Assembly: GCA_002068885.1 (NCBI GenBank) | Contig: MWBC01000002.1 | Span: forward strand, 1-42,226 | Reading direction: 5' to 3' | DNA: 42,226 bases | DNA from: an archaeon ADurb.Bin336 | Lineage (GTDB): Archaea > Iainarchaeota > Iainarchaeia > Iainarchaeales > JAAZKV01 | Shown: positions 32,403 to 41,263 of the stretch, in pieces | How the letters are laid out: each line of letters starts with the position of its first letter | Position numbering within the stretch: the stretch's first letter is position 1 | Made by a program: the position numbers and the translations under genes | The notes under the pieces: generated by a model | The model's input: only the letters and a program-made list of their open reading frames with translations | What the model was told of the DNA's origin: nothing | The model's database searches: none

Positions 32403-34094
32403 ATGCCTACGGATTACCTTGAAGATATTATTGGCCAAGCAAAAGCTAGTGCAAAAAAACAAGAAACTAAACAAGAAGAAACAAAAAAGATAGAGGATAA
32501 GGAAGAAGAAATTGCTCAAGAAGTAAAAAAAGAGGATTTGAAAGAACTAATAACTCCTTCTAACCAAAAAGAAGAAATTGATGAAAGCGAAATTAGTGCA
32601 AAAACACAAATAGAAAAAGAACTTGACACTAACAAAAAAATTGAAGTAAAGAGTTACGGAAAAGTAAAAATCTACAAAGTACCAGGAAAATCACTAGCAT
32701 ATTATTTCACTCCTACTGTTAGACCAACTGGAGTAGATCGAAGATTAATCAACACCTTAAAAGAAGCTACTACAAGATTAATTTCAATCGCACCCTACAA
32801 AATAAGAAACCCTGAAGAGAGAAGAGTTGTTTACAAACAAAAAATAATTGAAATAATAAAAAATAACCCCTCACTAAGAATACCCGAAACTAGAACAAAC
32901 TTTTACGCAGAAGCAGTTGTAAGAGAAATGGTAGGATATGGATTAATAGATGATTTGATTAAAGATGACCAACTAGAAGAAATAATGATAGTGGGCCCAA
33001 AAAAACCTGTTTATGTATTTCACAGAGAATACGAAATGATGATAACAAATATTGAATTTTACTCCGAACAAGAAATAGAAGATTTGGTGAACAAAATTGC
33101 TAGAGAAATTGGGAGGAGAGTTGATGTAGCTTCCCCTTTGCTTGATGCAAGACTGGGTGATGGCTCAAGAGTAAACGCAACAATCCCCCCTGCTTCAATA
33201 AGTGGAGGAACAATAACAATAAGAAAATTTAGAAAAGACCCTTACTCAATAATTGATTTAATAATCATGGGTACTCTTTCAATAGAAGCAGCTGCGTTTT
33301 TGTGGTTGTGCGTAGAAGGATTTGGAACAAAACCAGCTAATATACTAATCGCAGGAGGAACAGGATCAGGAAAAACAACACTACTAAACGTACTCGCTTC
33401 ATTTGTTCCTGATAGGGAAAGAGTAATAACAATTGAAGATACTGCAGAAGTGAGTTTGCCAATAAAACACTGGATTAGGCTAGAAGCAAGACCCCCTGGG
33501 CTAGAAGGAACAGGAGAACTAAGAATGGATGTACTAACAAAAAATTCTTTGAGAATGCGACCAGACAGAATAATTGTGGGAGAAATAAGACATGAAGAAG
33601 CATTTACTTTATTCACCGCACTAAACACAGGACACGATGGTTCACTAGGAACAGTGCACGCGAACAGTGCAGAAGAAACTATTGTACGTGTAACCTCCCC
33701 TCCAATGAATGTACCCCAAGTAATGCTAGCGGGATTGGATTTTATTATAGTGGAACACAGGTATTATGATAGAAAAAAAGGAACTATTAGAAGAATAAGC
33801 GAAATAGCAGAAGTTTATGGTTCAATGGAAGGCAAAACAAAAACAGAAATAATATTCCAAAGAGACCCAATCAAAGATCACCTTGAAAGAACATTAATTG
33901 AAAGCAAATACCTCAAAGTACTTCAAAACTTTACTGGGTATAGAAGAGAAAGAATCGAAGCAGAACTAATTTCTAGACAAAAATTTTTAGAAGAACTAAA
34001 AGAAAAAAATATTAGGGATCTAGGAGAAGTTTCTCAAAGAGCAAAAGAATTCATAGAAAGCAAAAAAATGGTTGGTGAGACTTATGAAGTTTGA
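32403..34094 (+). CDS. Type IV pilus / type II secretion ATPase (TadA/FlaI class)
   Basis: Hexameric ATPase that powers pilus assembly from the cytoplasmic face of the membrane. The first 85 residues are highly charged and disordered. Walker A is GGTGSGKT (318-325), the Asp box is VITIEDTAE (341-349), Walker B is IVGEIR (391-396) and the His box is HDGSLGTVHAN (411-421). The N-domain features LIDDLIKDDQLEEIMI and RVDVASPLLDARLGDGSRVN are typical of the archaeal/TadA family. 563 aa is normal. It overlaps the next gene by 11 bases and begins the pilus operon. Confidence 0.94.
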   Translation: MPTDYLEDIIGQAKASAKKQETKQEETKKIEDKEEEIAQEVKKEDLKELITPSNQKEEIDESEISAKTQIEKELDTNKKIEVKSYGKVKIYKVPGKSLAYYFTPTVRPTGVDRRLINTLKEATTRLISIAPYKIRNPEERRVVYKQKIIEIIKNNPSLRIPETRTNFYAEAVVREMVGYGLIDDLIKDDQLEEIMIVGPKKPVYVFHREYEMMITNIEFYSEQEIEDLVNKIAREIGRRVDVASPLLDARLGDGSRVNATIPPASISGGTITIRKFRKDPYSIIDLIIMGTLSIEAAAFLWLCVEGFGTKPANILIAGGTGSGKTTLLNVLASFVPDRERVITIEDTAEVSLPIKHWIRLEARPPGLEGTGELRMDVLTKNSLRMRPDRIIVGEIRHEEAFTLFTALNTGHDGSLGTVHANSAEETIVRVTSPPMNVPQVMLAGLDFIIVEHRYYDRKKGTIRRISEIAEVYGSMEGKTKTEIIFQRDPIKDHLERTLIESKYLKVLQNFTGYRRERIEAELISRQKFLEELKEKNIRDLGEVSQRAKEFIESKKMVGETYEV

Positions 34095-35190
34095 AACCAG
34101 TGCAGATCCTGAAGAAGTAAACCGAATTGTTGAAACAATGAAAAGAAAATACAGAAATGAAGGAATGGAATTTGAAGAAGTTTCAGGAGGACTAAAAGAA
34201 CTAAGAGGAATAATTGAAGAAGACACTTATGCAAAAACAGATATTATTAACAAAGACGATTTAGATGCATTCAACTCAAAACTCGCTCAAGATGTTGGAA
34301 GCTTTTATTTAAAACTAAAAAAATACCTCCTCCCCCTAAAAGAAGGATTGAAAAAACTCCCCCTAACCAACGAACTAGGATATTATTTATACTCTGCAAA
34401 TATGACTTACTCTGCAAACCAATACCTAGCACTAACTAGTGCAGGAACACTAATCTCATTCTTTTTTGGAACAATAATGGGATTATTTTTAGGAATTATA
34501 CTAGCAACCGCAACAAAAAACTATGCACTCGCAACAACAATCCCAATACTTTTTGCAATAATGACCCCCCTAATCACAACAATAATAATAATTAATATTC
34601 CAAAACAAAAAGCAATTGCTAGAGGACAGGCATGTACAGCAGAACTACCCTTCGCCCTAAGACACATGGCAACAGAACTAAGAGCAGGACTAGGATTATA
34701 CAAAACAATACAAGCAGTAACTGCTGCAAATTATGGAGTGCTGAGTGAAGAATTTGCTAGAAGTATAACTGAAATAGAAGAAGGAACAGAAACAAGTGAT
34801 GCACTAAAACATTTAGCATTAAGAACACAAAGCAAACCACTAAAAAGTGCAATAAACCACATGCTAAGAGCAATGAGAGTAGGAGGAAATCTTTCAGACA
34901 TTATGAATGAAATAGCTAAAGATGTATCTAATGATTTAAAAAACAAGATAAATACATTTGCTCAAAAAATGAACTTCTTTGCAGTAATATTTATTTTTGT
35001 GTGCATAGTAATGCCAACAGCAATACTAATACTAGGAGCAATAAGAAACTCAACAACAAGTGGAGGAACAGAACTATTCAAAGCCATACCCCTCACCCCC
35101 CAAGTAATGATAATATTTTATTTAGTGGTAATGCCAATAATTTTTGTACTACTAAATTATTTTGTTTATATATCCCAACCAAAAGTGTGA
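34084..35190 (+). CDS. Pilus assembly membrane protein (TadC/FlaJ, T2SSF), first copy
   Basis: Polytopic platform protein that works with the ATPase. ATG 34084 is chosen because GGTGAGA lies just before it. After a cytoplasmic N-terminus come two helices (LTSAGTLISFFFGTIMGLFL and on). The T2SSF domain follows: LPFALRHMATELRAGLGLYK, then GTETSDALKHLALRTQSKPL. Two more helices close the protein. The cytoplasmic repeat FARSITEIEEG fits the family. It overlaps the ATPase gene and is followed six bases later by a second copy. Confidence 0.92.
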   Translation: MKFETSADPEEVNRIVETMKRKYRNEGMEFEEVSGGLKELRGIIEEDTYAKTDIINKDDLDAFNSKLAQDVGSFYLKLKKYLLPLKEGLKKLPLTNELGYYLYSANMTYSANQYLALTSAGTLISFFFGTIMGLFLGIILATATKNYALATTIPILFAIMTPLITTIIIINIPKQKAIARGQACTAELPFALRHMATELRAGLGLYKTIQAVTAANYGVLSEEFARSITEIEEGTETSDALKHLALRTQSKPLKSAINHMLRAMRVGGNLSDIMNEIAKDVSNDLKNKINTFAQKMNFFAVIFIFVCIVMPTAILILGAIRNSTTSGGTELFKAIPLTPQVMIIFYLVVMPIIFVLLNYFVYISQPKV

Positions 35191-35196
35191 TTGAAT

Positions 35197-36159
35197 ATGA
35201 ATCTAGAAAACCAAGATAACAAACTAAAATTGTTAATACACAAATTATACTCAAGATTAACTAGCAACACATTAATACAAAAATACCAATACTGGCTTGA
35301 TTTTGGACATATAAACTACCCTGCACCAATTTGGATAGGTGCATCAATACTAACAGGAATATTCATGGGAATAATATCCTACGCACTAAGCACAATACTA
35401 ATCCATGAATTCACCCTAATACCATCCACATTCTTCCTTGCAACAATAATCCTACTGATAGGATACCCCTACCTAAAAAAAGAAACTCTTATTGAAAGTG
35501 TTGAAAAAAATTTTAGTGACGCACTAAAACAAATGGCTGATACTCTAAGAGCAGGAGACACATACGAAAATGCTTTAAGAGAAGTAGTTGAAGCTGATTA
35601 TGGGAGATTGTCTGAAGAAATGCAACTCGCACTAAGAAGAATGGAAGATGGAGAAAACCTAGAAACAGCACTAACAGGATTTGCTAACAGAGTAGATTCA
35701 GAAAGAATAAAAAGAACAGTACAAATAATTCTTGACTCAATAAGAACAGGATCCTCCCTATCTGACATACTAAACGAAATCGCAGAAGACCTAAGAGACT
35801 ACGAAAGATTAAAAGAAGAAAGAAAAGCAAGCACAACAATGCAATTCTTATTCCTAGTAGCAGCAGGAGGATTCATTGCACCAATGATTTTTGGAGAAAT
35901 AGGAGCAGTAATAACAGGGTTCGCCTCAATAGGAGCAAGAGAAATAAACATGGGTACAGCCAACAACAACTTCATAACAACAATAATCCAACTCTATATC
36001 ATAATAGAAGTAATTGGATCAGGAGTAATGATGAGCCTAATCAATGAAGGAAAAATAAACAAAAGCATTATATACACCCCAATCCTACTACTCATAGCGT
36101 TTATAGTATACCACGCAACAAAAATAATTATAACAGGAATGGTAGTTGGTTCAATATGA
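35197..36159 (+). CDS. Pilus assembly membrane protein (TadC/FlaJ, T2SSF), second copy
   Basis: Paralogue of the preceding platform protein, 320 aa from ATG 35197 with GTGATT upstream. T2SSF features: DALKQMADTLRAGDTYENAL, LQLALRRMEDGENLETAL-like text, and SIRTGSSLSDILNEIAEDLR. Helices lie at about 44-65, 70-88, 225-250 and after 260. Having two platform proteins matches archaeal and Tad-type pili. The ATPase, both platforms and the short pilin at 36156 overlap or nearly touch, so they are one transcript. Confidence 0.92.
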   Translation: MNLENQDNKLKLLIHKLYSRLTSNTLIQKYQYWLDFGHINYPAPIWIGASILTGIFMGIISYALSTILIHEFTLIPSTFFLATIILLIGYPYLKKETLIESVEKNFSDALKQMADTLRAGDTYENALREVVEADYGRLSEEMQLALRRMEDGENLETALTGFANRVDSERIKRTVQIILDSIRTGSSLSDILNEIAEDLRDYERLKEERKASTTMQFLFLVAAGGFIAPMIFGEIGAVITGFASIGAREINMGTANNNFITTIIQLYIIIEVIGSGVMMSLINEGKINKSIIYTPILLLIAFIVYHATKIIITGMVVGSI

Positions 36160-36305
36160 TGGAAGAAAAAGCACAAGTACCCCTAGAATGGCTACTAGTG
36201 GCCCTAGCAGGAATAGCGCTAGTAACAATAGTGTCAATAGCAATAAAATCAAGTGCAAACACAGCAACAGAAGCAACAAAAGATCAAGCAGAAAAAATTA
36301 ATTAA
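36156..36305 (+). CDS. Minimal class III signal peptide pilin, 49 aa
   Basis: Overlaps the previous stop (ATGA). The start MMEEKA is followed by QVPLEWLLVALAGIALVTIV, a class III site with Glu at +5 from the Gln, then a short polar tail (SANTATEATKDQAEKIN). It is too short for a globular head, so it is either a structural or an accessory pilin. It shares the MEEKAQ start with the 36386 and 37169 genes, showing recent duplication. Confidence 0.75.
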   Translation: MMEEKAQVPLEWLLVALAGIALVTIVSIAIKSSANTATEATKDQAEKIN

Positions 36306-36385
36306 AAAAAAGTAAAAAGCAAGGTTTAAAAACAAAAAAAACCTATTAAAAATAGTTATTTTTAACAAAAAAGGGAGGGAAACAA

Positions 36386-36583
36386 ATGGAAGAAAAAGCA
36401 CAAGGAGCAATAGAATACCTACTCATAATCGGAGCAGCTATATTAGTTGTTGCAATAGTAATAATCGCACTATCAGGAGTACTAACAGGCGCAACTGAAG
36501 AACAAAGCGATATGAACGATTTAAACAAAGCAAGACAAGACCTAAGAACTGATTTCAATTTAGACGGCAGTAAAACAGCATAA
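36386..36583 (+). CDS. Small class III pilin, probable major subunit
   Basis: A 65-residue prepilin with MEEKA/QGAIEYLLIIGAAILVVA and a short polar end (MNDLNKARQDLRTDFNLDGS). It has the strongest ribosome binding site in the area (GGGAGGG, six bases before ATG), its own TATA-like GGTTTAAAAAC about 60 bases upstream, and a 15-bp terminator hairpin right after it. These suggest high, separate expression and a role as main pilin, which is inference. Confidence 0.82.
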   Translation: MEEKAQGAIEYLLIIGAAILVVAIVIIALSGVLTGATEEQSDMNDLNKARQDLRTDFNLDGSKTA

Positions 36584-36604
36584 AGCTCAGTAATTTTATA
36601 AAAT

Positions 36605-36637
36605 GAAAAAAGGCTTTTTAAAAAAAAGTCTTTTTTC
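36605..36637 (+). terminator. Terminator hairpin after pilin gene
   Basis: Arms at 36605-36619 (GAAAAAAGGCTTTTT) and 36623-36637 (AAAAAGTCTTTTTTC) form a 15-bp stem with one G-U pair and a 3-base A loop. A T-run follows at 36644. It lies 22 bases after the pilin stop. Confidence 0.65.
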
Positions 36638-36805
36638 AAACCTATTTTTTTAAATAAAAAAAATAAAATCTAGAAGTATTTTTTAGAAATCTTTTACACC
36701 ACACTAAAATCCTTTCAAAAATAACCTAATTAACCCCACAAATCAAAAAAGAATCAAACCCCATTTAAAGAATGAAATTTCTACACCCATCCAAAAAATA
36801 AAAAG

Positions 36806-36813
36806 TTTATATA
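36806..36813 (+). promoter_or_regulatory. TATA box of pilin gene
   Basis: TTTATATA, a full archaeal TATA consensus, centred about 26 bases before ATG 36835. No ribosome binding site is present, so the transcript should be leaderless. Confidence 0.65.
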
Positions 36814-36834
36814 CTTGAATTAATTAATTAAATA

Positions 36835-37152
36835 ATGATTCAAAAATATCCAAGAGCACAAGGAGCACTAGAATACCTAATGCTACTCGCAGCAGCAATA
36901 GTAGTAGTAGCAATAGTAATATCATTCATTAGTAGCTCAATAGGCCCAATACAAAAAGCAGGAAACCAACAACAATACGATTTTATGTGCAAAACCTTAA
37001 ATGTGCAAAGCTTTGAATGCGGGTGTTACTTATGCGATTCAACAAGAAGAGGAAAAACAAATGCTGAAATACCAAACCATGAAAATTGTGAAGCATTAGC
37101 AAAAAACTTAGATGAAAAATTATTAAGTGGATGCACTTCATTCAAACAATAA
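36835..37152 (+). CDS. Class III signal peptide pilin with cysteine-rich head
   Basis: A 105-residue prepilin. Leader MIQKYPRA, then QGALEYLMLLAAAIVVVAIV with Glu at +5. The mature head has seven cysteines, including FECGCYLC, unusual for such a short pilin. Disulfides or a metal site are possible. It has a TATA box at leaderless distance and is followed 16 bases later by another small pilin gene. Confidence 0.8.
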   Translation: MIQKYPRAQGALEYLMLLAAAIVVVAIVISFISSSIGPIQKAGNQQQYDFMCKTLNVQSFECGCYLCDSTRRGKTNAEIPNHENCEALAKNLDEKLLSGCTSFKQ

Positions 37153-37168
37153 AAGAAAGTGAAAGAAA

Positions 37169-37342
37169 ATGGAAGAAAAAGCGCAAGTTTCGTTTGAATA
37201 CCTCTTGACAGCTTCGTTTACAATAATGCTTGCAATATTTTCAGCAGTAATAATAGAAGTGCTGAGAGGAATAGCACTAAAAGCACAAGCAGATATATTA
37301 ACGGCAAGAGCAAGAGTAATTGAAGACATTTTCTCAAACTAG
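37169..37342 (+). CDS. Minimal class III pilin, 57 aa
   Basis: Starts MEEKA/QVSFEYLLTASFTIMLAI with Glu at +5, then a helical tail (LKAQADILTARARVIEDIF). GAAAGTGAAAG precedes the ATG. It is similar in size and start to the pilins at 36156 and 36386. The helix-only design suggests a tip, base or accessory subunit. It is the last pilin before the peptidase gene. Confidence 0.75.
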   Translation: MEEKAQVSFEYLLTASFTIMLAIFSAVIIEVLRGIALKAQADILTARARVIEDIFSN

Positions 37343-37396
37343 AAATAAAAAAAGAAAACGCTAATATTAAAAACACCCTTAACAATTAATTAATGA

Positions 37397-38509
37397 ATGG
37401 AACCAATTACAATATCCTTTTTTCACTTATCAATAATAATATCACTAATAGGGTTAATTATTGCAACATACACTGATTTGAAAGAAAGAATAGTTCCAAA
37501 CAAACTCAACTATGGACTCGCAATAATTGGATTGAGTTTATACTTAACCCAATCAATAATAGAAACTAACCCACTCCCCTTTCTTTATTCATTACTAGGA
37601 ATGATACTTGGATTTGGGTTTGGGTGGGTAATGTGGAAACTAGGAGTATTTGCAGGAGGAGATGTTAAATTATTCATGGGATTAGGTGCACTCAACCCAT
37701 TTACCCCCTCACTAACAGGAGCAATAACAAACACTACTATACCCCTATTCCCAATTACCTTGTTCATTTACTCTTTATTTGCTTTCCTACCCTACGGGAT
37801 ATTTGTAGTAATAGTTAAATTATACAAAAACAAAAAAATGCAAAAAGAAATCTTTGAAGAAATGAAACCAAAAATAATTTTATCAATCCACACAGCAATA
37901 TTTGCTTCAGCAGCATACGCTGTTTTATATACTTACTCAATTAATTCACTCATAATAATCCCATTAATTTTAATTTGGGGAACACTAAAAGAAAACAAAA
38001 AATACGCAACCATTATCACATCAATAATCGCTATAATCCTAAGCCATAATTTATTCATCCAAGCACTACTTGCAGCAATACTAATAAGTGTAATATTATA
38101 CTCTTTATTCAAAACACTCCTCAGTGTTAAAAGAGTACTAATAACAGAAGTAGAAGTAAAAAAATTAACCGAAGGAATGATTCCTGCAAAAACTCTTATT
38201 TGGAAAGGAAAAAAAGTAGTGGAACAAGAAACACTAAATCTTAAACTTATTTTAAAAGCAATCAAAAACAAAAATTCTAATATTTTAAAAGAAATGCTCG
38301 CACCAAAAGAAGAAATAATATCCGCAAACAAAGCAAGAGGAATAAATGATGAAGAATTAGAATTAGTGAAAGAATTAGCAAAGAAAGGATTAATTCCAAA
38401 AAAAATGATGATAAAGGAAAGTATGCCCTTTGTACCCACAATGTTGTTAGGATATATTATTTGTTTAATAATAGGAGACGCAATATTCATACTAATTGGA
38501 GTGATTTAA
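37397..38509 (+). CDS. A24-family prepilin peptidase
   Basis: Membrane aspartyl protease that removes class III leaders. The two catalytic aspartates are D27 (TDLKERIVPN) and D89 in AGGDVKLFMGLGA, both in the family context. There are about eight helices. A soluble stretch of about 100 residues (VEVKKLTEGMIPAKTLIWKG and on) and a final helix extend the protein to 370 aa, longer than the 230-260 aa of typical PibD/FlaK. The large C-terminus resembles the EppA-type longer enzymes for Q-x3-E pilins. Its place among pilin genes supports the call. Confidence 0.9.
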   Translation: MEPITISFFHLSIIISLIGLIIATYTDLKERIVPNKLNYGLAIIGLSLYLTQSIIETNPLPFLYSLLGMILGFGFGWVMWKLGVFAGGDVKLFMGLGALNPFTPSLTGAITNTTIPLFPITLFIYSLFAFLPYGIFVVIVKLYKNKKMQKEIFEEMKPKIILSIHTAIFASAAYAVLYTYSINSLIIIPLILIWGTLKENKKYATIITSIIAIILSHNLFIQALLAAILISVILYSLFKTLLSVKRVLITEVEVKKLTEGMIPAKTLIWKGKKVVEQETLNLKLILKAIKNKNSNILKEMLAPKEEIISANKARGINDEELELVKELAKKGLIPKKMMIKESMPFVPTMLLGYIICLIIGDAIFILIGVI

Positions 38510-38512
38510 ATT

Positions 38513-38962
38513 ATGCAAAAAGGACAAGCAATAATTGAATTCATTTTTCTAATACTCATTATTGTTGTTTACTTAACCTCAACAACTATCCCCCTAGTAG
38601 AAAGTGCACAAAAAACAATAAATGATACTCAAAATATAACAAGAGCAAATAATGAACTCCAAAAAATTATTAACGCAATAAATGAAATAAATTTATTTTC
38701 AGATGGCTCAAAACAAACTCTACAAATATTTATACCCAGCAACACAACCCTAAAATGCAACTCCCTAGAAAACAAAATTTCATTCGAAACCCAATTAATT
38801 CAAGAACCCTACCCAATTGAATGCAACCAAGGAAAATGCAAAAAAGAATACGGATTGAACATAGACATCCAATGCCCAATAACCCAACTAAACGGACCAC
38901 AAAAAGTAAACTTAACCATACAAAAAGCTAATTCACAAATTACTTTATTGAGAAGCGGATAA
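38513..38962 (+). CDS. Class III signal peptide pilin-like protein
   Basis: A 149-residue protein, leader MQKG, then QAIIEFIFLILIIVVYLTST, with Glu at +5. The mature part is polar with possible N-glycosylation sites (NDT, NIT, NTT, NLT) and five cysteines near the middle and end (LKCNSLEN, IECNQGKCK, IQCP). It begins three bases after the peptidase stop and is followed directly by another pilin-like gene, so translation is probably coupled. Confidence 0.75.
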   Translation: MQKGQAIIEFIFLILIIVVYLTSTTIPLVESAQKTINDTQNITRANNELQKIINAINEINLFSDGSKQTLQIFIPSNTTLKCNSLENKISFETQLIQEPYPIECNQGKCKKEYGLNIDIQCPITQLNGPQKVNLTIQKANSQITLLRSG

Positions 38963-38963
38963 A

Positions 38964-39275
38964 ATGAAAGGACAAATAGCTTTTGAGAGTATGTTCTTAC
39001 TATTAATAGTAATAACAGCGGTATCAATAATTACTTCACTATATTTTCAAATACATGAGGAAACAATTGCACTAACTTATGCAAGAATAGGAGTACTTGA
39101 AGAAATCAACAAACTTGATGAAGAAATTATTATTGAAAAAATTAGTTTTCAAAAAACAACTCCTCCAAAAATAATAATTAAATTAAACAAACAAAAACAA
39201 ATAAACACGCAAAAAATAAAAGAACTTATAGGACAAGAAACAAACATCAAAGATATAATTCTCCAAATTGAATGA
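38964..39275 (+). CDS. Class III signal peptide pilin-like protein
   Basis: A 103-residue protein starting MKG, then QIAFESMFLLLIVITAVSII, with Glu at +5. The mature part is short and mostly helical (EETIALTYARIGVLEEINKL), ending in a lysine-rich strand region. It starts one base after the preceding stop. No family beyond class III signal peptides is recognised. Confidence 0.72.
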   Translation: MKGQIAFESMFLLLIVITAVSIITSLYFQIHEETIALTYARIGVLEEINKLDEEIIIEKISFQKTTPPKIIIKLNKQKQINTQKIKELIGQETNIKDIILQIE

Positions 39276-39336
39276 AATCGACAATAAACGAAAACTAAAT
39301 AGTTCTTTTTAAACTTAAAAATGAAAAAACTTTTTA

Positions 39337-39660
39337 ATGAATGAAAAACATTTAATGCAACTCTGCTTAATCATAACACTAATTAGTATGCTAATTCTTG
39401 CACTAACTTATAAACCTGAATTTGAAGAAAAAACTTTGGGTGAATTAATTCAAAAAAATGGTTCAAAAGGAAAGGTTTTTGGAAGAGTAGAATATGTTGT
39501 CAAAAATTACCCTGTAACTATATTTACTCTTTATGATGGAAACAGTGCAACAATATATTATCCAAAAGCAACGGCCCTTGAAAAAAATAATTTTGTAACA
39601 ACCTACTTAGAAAACCAAGGACAAAAAAATCTCTTCGCACAAAAAGTGGTGAAAGAATGA
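39337..39660 (+). CDS. Membrane-anchored OB-fold protein
   Basis: A 107-residue protein with one N-terminal helix (MQLCLIITLISMLILALTY). An OB-like domain follows: GKVFGRVEYVVKNYPVTIFT, LYDGNSATIYYP, then FVTTYLENQGQKNLFAQKVV. The beta-strand spacing and the G-x-V...F-x-L-x-D pattern are typical of OB folds, although ligand residues are not clear. It probably faces outward. A TATA-like TTTTTAAAC about 30 bases upstream suggests a leaderless start. It overlaps the following TctA-type gene by four bases. Confidence 0.62.
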   Translation: MNEKHLMQLCLIITLISMLILALTYKPEFEEKTLGELIQKNGSKGKVFGRVEYVVKNYPVTIFTLYDGNSATIYYPKATALEKNNFVTTYLENQGQKNLFAQKVVKE

Positions 39661-40820
39661 TTTTCTTCTGCTTACTAGGAGTAATTGCAGGAATAATTGC
39701 GGGATTAGTGCCCGGACTACACTCAAATAATATTACAATAATCCTAGCAACAACTCCCTTCTTTGGAATGGAAATAACTTCCTTTATACTCTCCATGTGC
39801 ATAACTCAATCATTTGTTGAATTTATTCCCTCAACCATTTTAGGAATTCCAAGCGAAAATACTTTTGAAAGCATATTGCCTGCACACAAAATGGTGCTAG
39901 AAGGAAAAGGCTTAGAAGCAATAAATTACACTGTGCTAGGAGGAATAATTGCAGTAATAATTGGAACACTCCTAACACACCCATTTTTTTTATTTTTAGA
40001 ACAAAACCAAACACAACTAACAAAAATCACTCCACTAGTGCTATCCATAGCATTAATTATTTTTATTAAAGAGGGAAAAACCTTCAAACAAAAAATTGGA
40101 ATAATATTTGTAATAATTGCTGCTGGGTGTCAAGGAATATTATTCCAAAACCAATTATTCCCCCTAATAACAGGATACTTTGGAATGGCTGGATTAATAC
40201 TTTCAATAAACGAAACAAAAAAAATTCCTCTGCAAGAAAAAGGAGAAATAGTAATTAATTTTGAAACAATAAAATACGGATTACTGGGAACAATAGGAGG
40301 AACAATAACAGCAATTATGCCAGGAATAGGAAGTAATACTGCTGGAGGAATAATAAATACCCTAAAAAAAATACCCTCCCCAAAAAACTACTTAACTTTA
40401 TTAGGATCAATAAACGCTTCAAACTTTTTCTTTTCATTCGCCACACTACTAGCACTATCAAAAGCAAGAAACGGGGCAATGCTTACAATACAAGAAAAAA
40501 TATTTTATGGCGAAAAAACACTCCTTTTTGGAACAATCATAATGCTTCTCTCAGCAGCAATCGGAGGAATAGCAACAATACTATTAGCAAAAAAATTTGT
40601 AAAAATAATAAACACAAAAACTGAACAAAAATTAAACAAAATGTGCATAATATTCATAATAATTTTAGTACTTGCGATGAACGGAACATTAGGAATAATA
40701 ACGCTAATATTTTCAACGGCTCTTGGAATATACACTATAAAAAAAGGATATAAAAGAAGCACACTAATGTCAAGTTTAATAATACCCACAATACTTTTCT
40801 ACTTATTCATATTAATATAA
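39657..40820 (+). CDS. TctA-family (DUF112-type) membrane protein
   Basis: Resembles the large membrane subunit of tripartite tricarboxylate transporters, in its archaeal COG1784 form, with about 10-12 helices. Recognisable blocks are GIIAGLVPGLHSNN, GIPSENTFESILPAHKMVLE and its internal repeat with IMPGIGSNTAGGIIN. No periplasmic binding (TctC) or small (TctB) subunit is nearby, as is usual for the archaeal form, so the substrate is unknown. It sits between the OB-fold gene and the JAMM gene with overlaps or gaps of a few bases, inside the pilus region. Confidence 0.85.
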   Translation: MIFFCLLGVIAGIIAGLVPGLHSNNITIILATTPFFGMEITSFILSMCITQSFVEFIPSTILGIPSENTFESILPAHKMVLEGKGLEAINYTVLGGIIAVIIGTLLTHPFFLFLEQNQTQLTKITPLVLSIALIIFIKEGKTFKQKIGIIFVIIAAGCQGILFQNQLFPLITGYFGMAGLILSINETKKIPLQEKGEIVINFETIKYGLLGTIGGTITAIMPGIGSNTAGGIINTLKKIPSPKNYLTLLGSINASNFFFSFATLLALSKARNGAMLTIQEKIFYGEKTLLFGTIIMLLSAAIGGIATILLAKKFVKIINTKTEQKLNKMCIIFIIILVLAMNGTLGIITLIFSTALGIYTIKKGYKRSTLMSSLIIPTILFYLFILI

Positions 40821-40823
40821 ATA

Positions 40824-41189
40824 ATGTGGAAAATAGAAAAAAAATTATTTTTAGAAATACTCAACACAACAAAACAACTTTATCCAAAAGAATTCCTTTG
40901 TTTTCTTGGGGGAAACAAACAAAAACAAGAAATAACCGAATTTGTTTTCATTCCAAACAAATCCAATGAAAATTCGGTTTATTTTCAAGAACAAGATATT
41001 CCATTTGATGAAAATATTATAGGAACAATTCACTCACACCCCTCTTACTCTAACCTCTACCCTAGCAAAGCGGATAAAAAAATATTTCAAAAATATTTTA
41101 TTAACATAATAATATCTTTTCCCTTTGGAGAAAATGATTACAAAGCATATAACCAAAAATCAGAAGAAATTAACATACAATTCATTTAA
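40824..41189 (+). CDS. JAB1/MPN (JAMM) metalloprotease domain protein
   Basis: A 121-residue stand-alone JAMM domain. The zinc site HSHP...S..D uses H70, H72, S81 and D84, and the catalytic Glu is E23 in YPKEFLCFLGG. In archaea such proteins remove ubiquitin-like SAMP tags or cut other proteins; the target here is unknown. It begins three bases after the TctA-type gene and is probably co-transcribed with it. Confidence 0.88.
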   Translation: MWKIEKKLFLEILNTTKQLYPKEFLCFLGGNKQKQEITEFVFIPNKSNENSVYFQEQDIPFDENIIGTIHSHPSYSNLYPSKADKKIFQKYFINIIISFPFGENDYKAYNQKSEEINIQFI

Positions 41190-41263
41190 TAAAAAATATA
41201 AAAAACAAAACTAGAAAATACACCCCCTCATGTTTTAAAAGAAGAAAAGACACAATATGAGAG

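Noticed and set aside
37933-38490. Minus-strand ORF of 185 codons over the prepilin peptidase gene
   Set aside because: It is a shadow of a membrane-protein gene; its hydrophobicity comes from the complementary codons and no ribosome binding site is seen.
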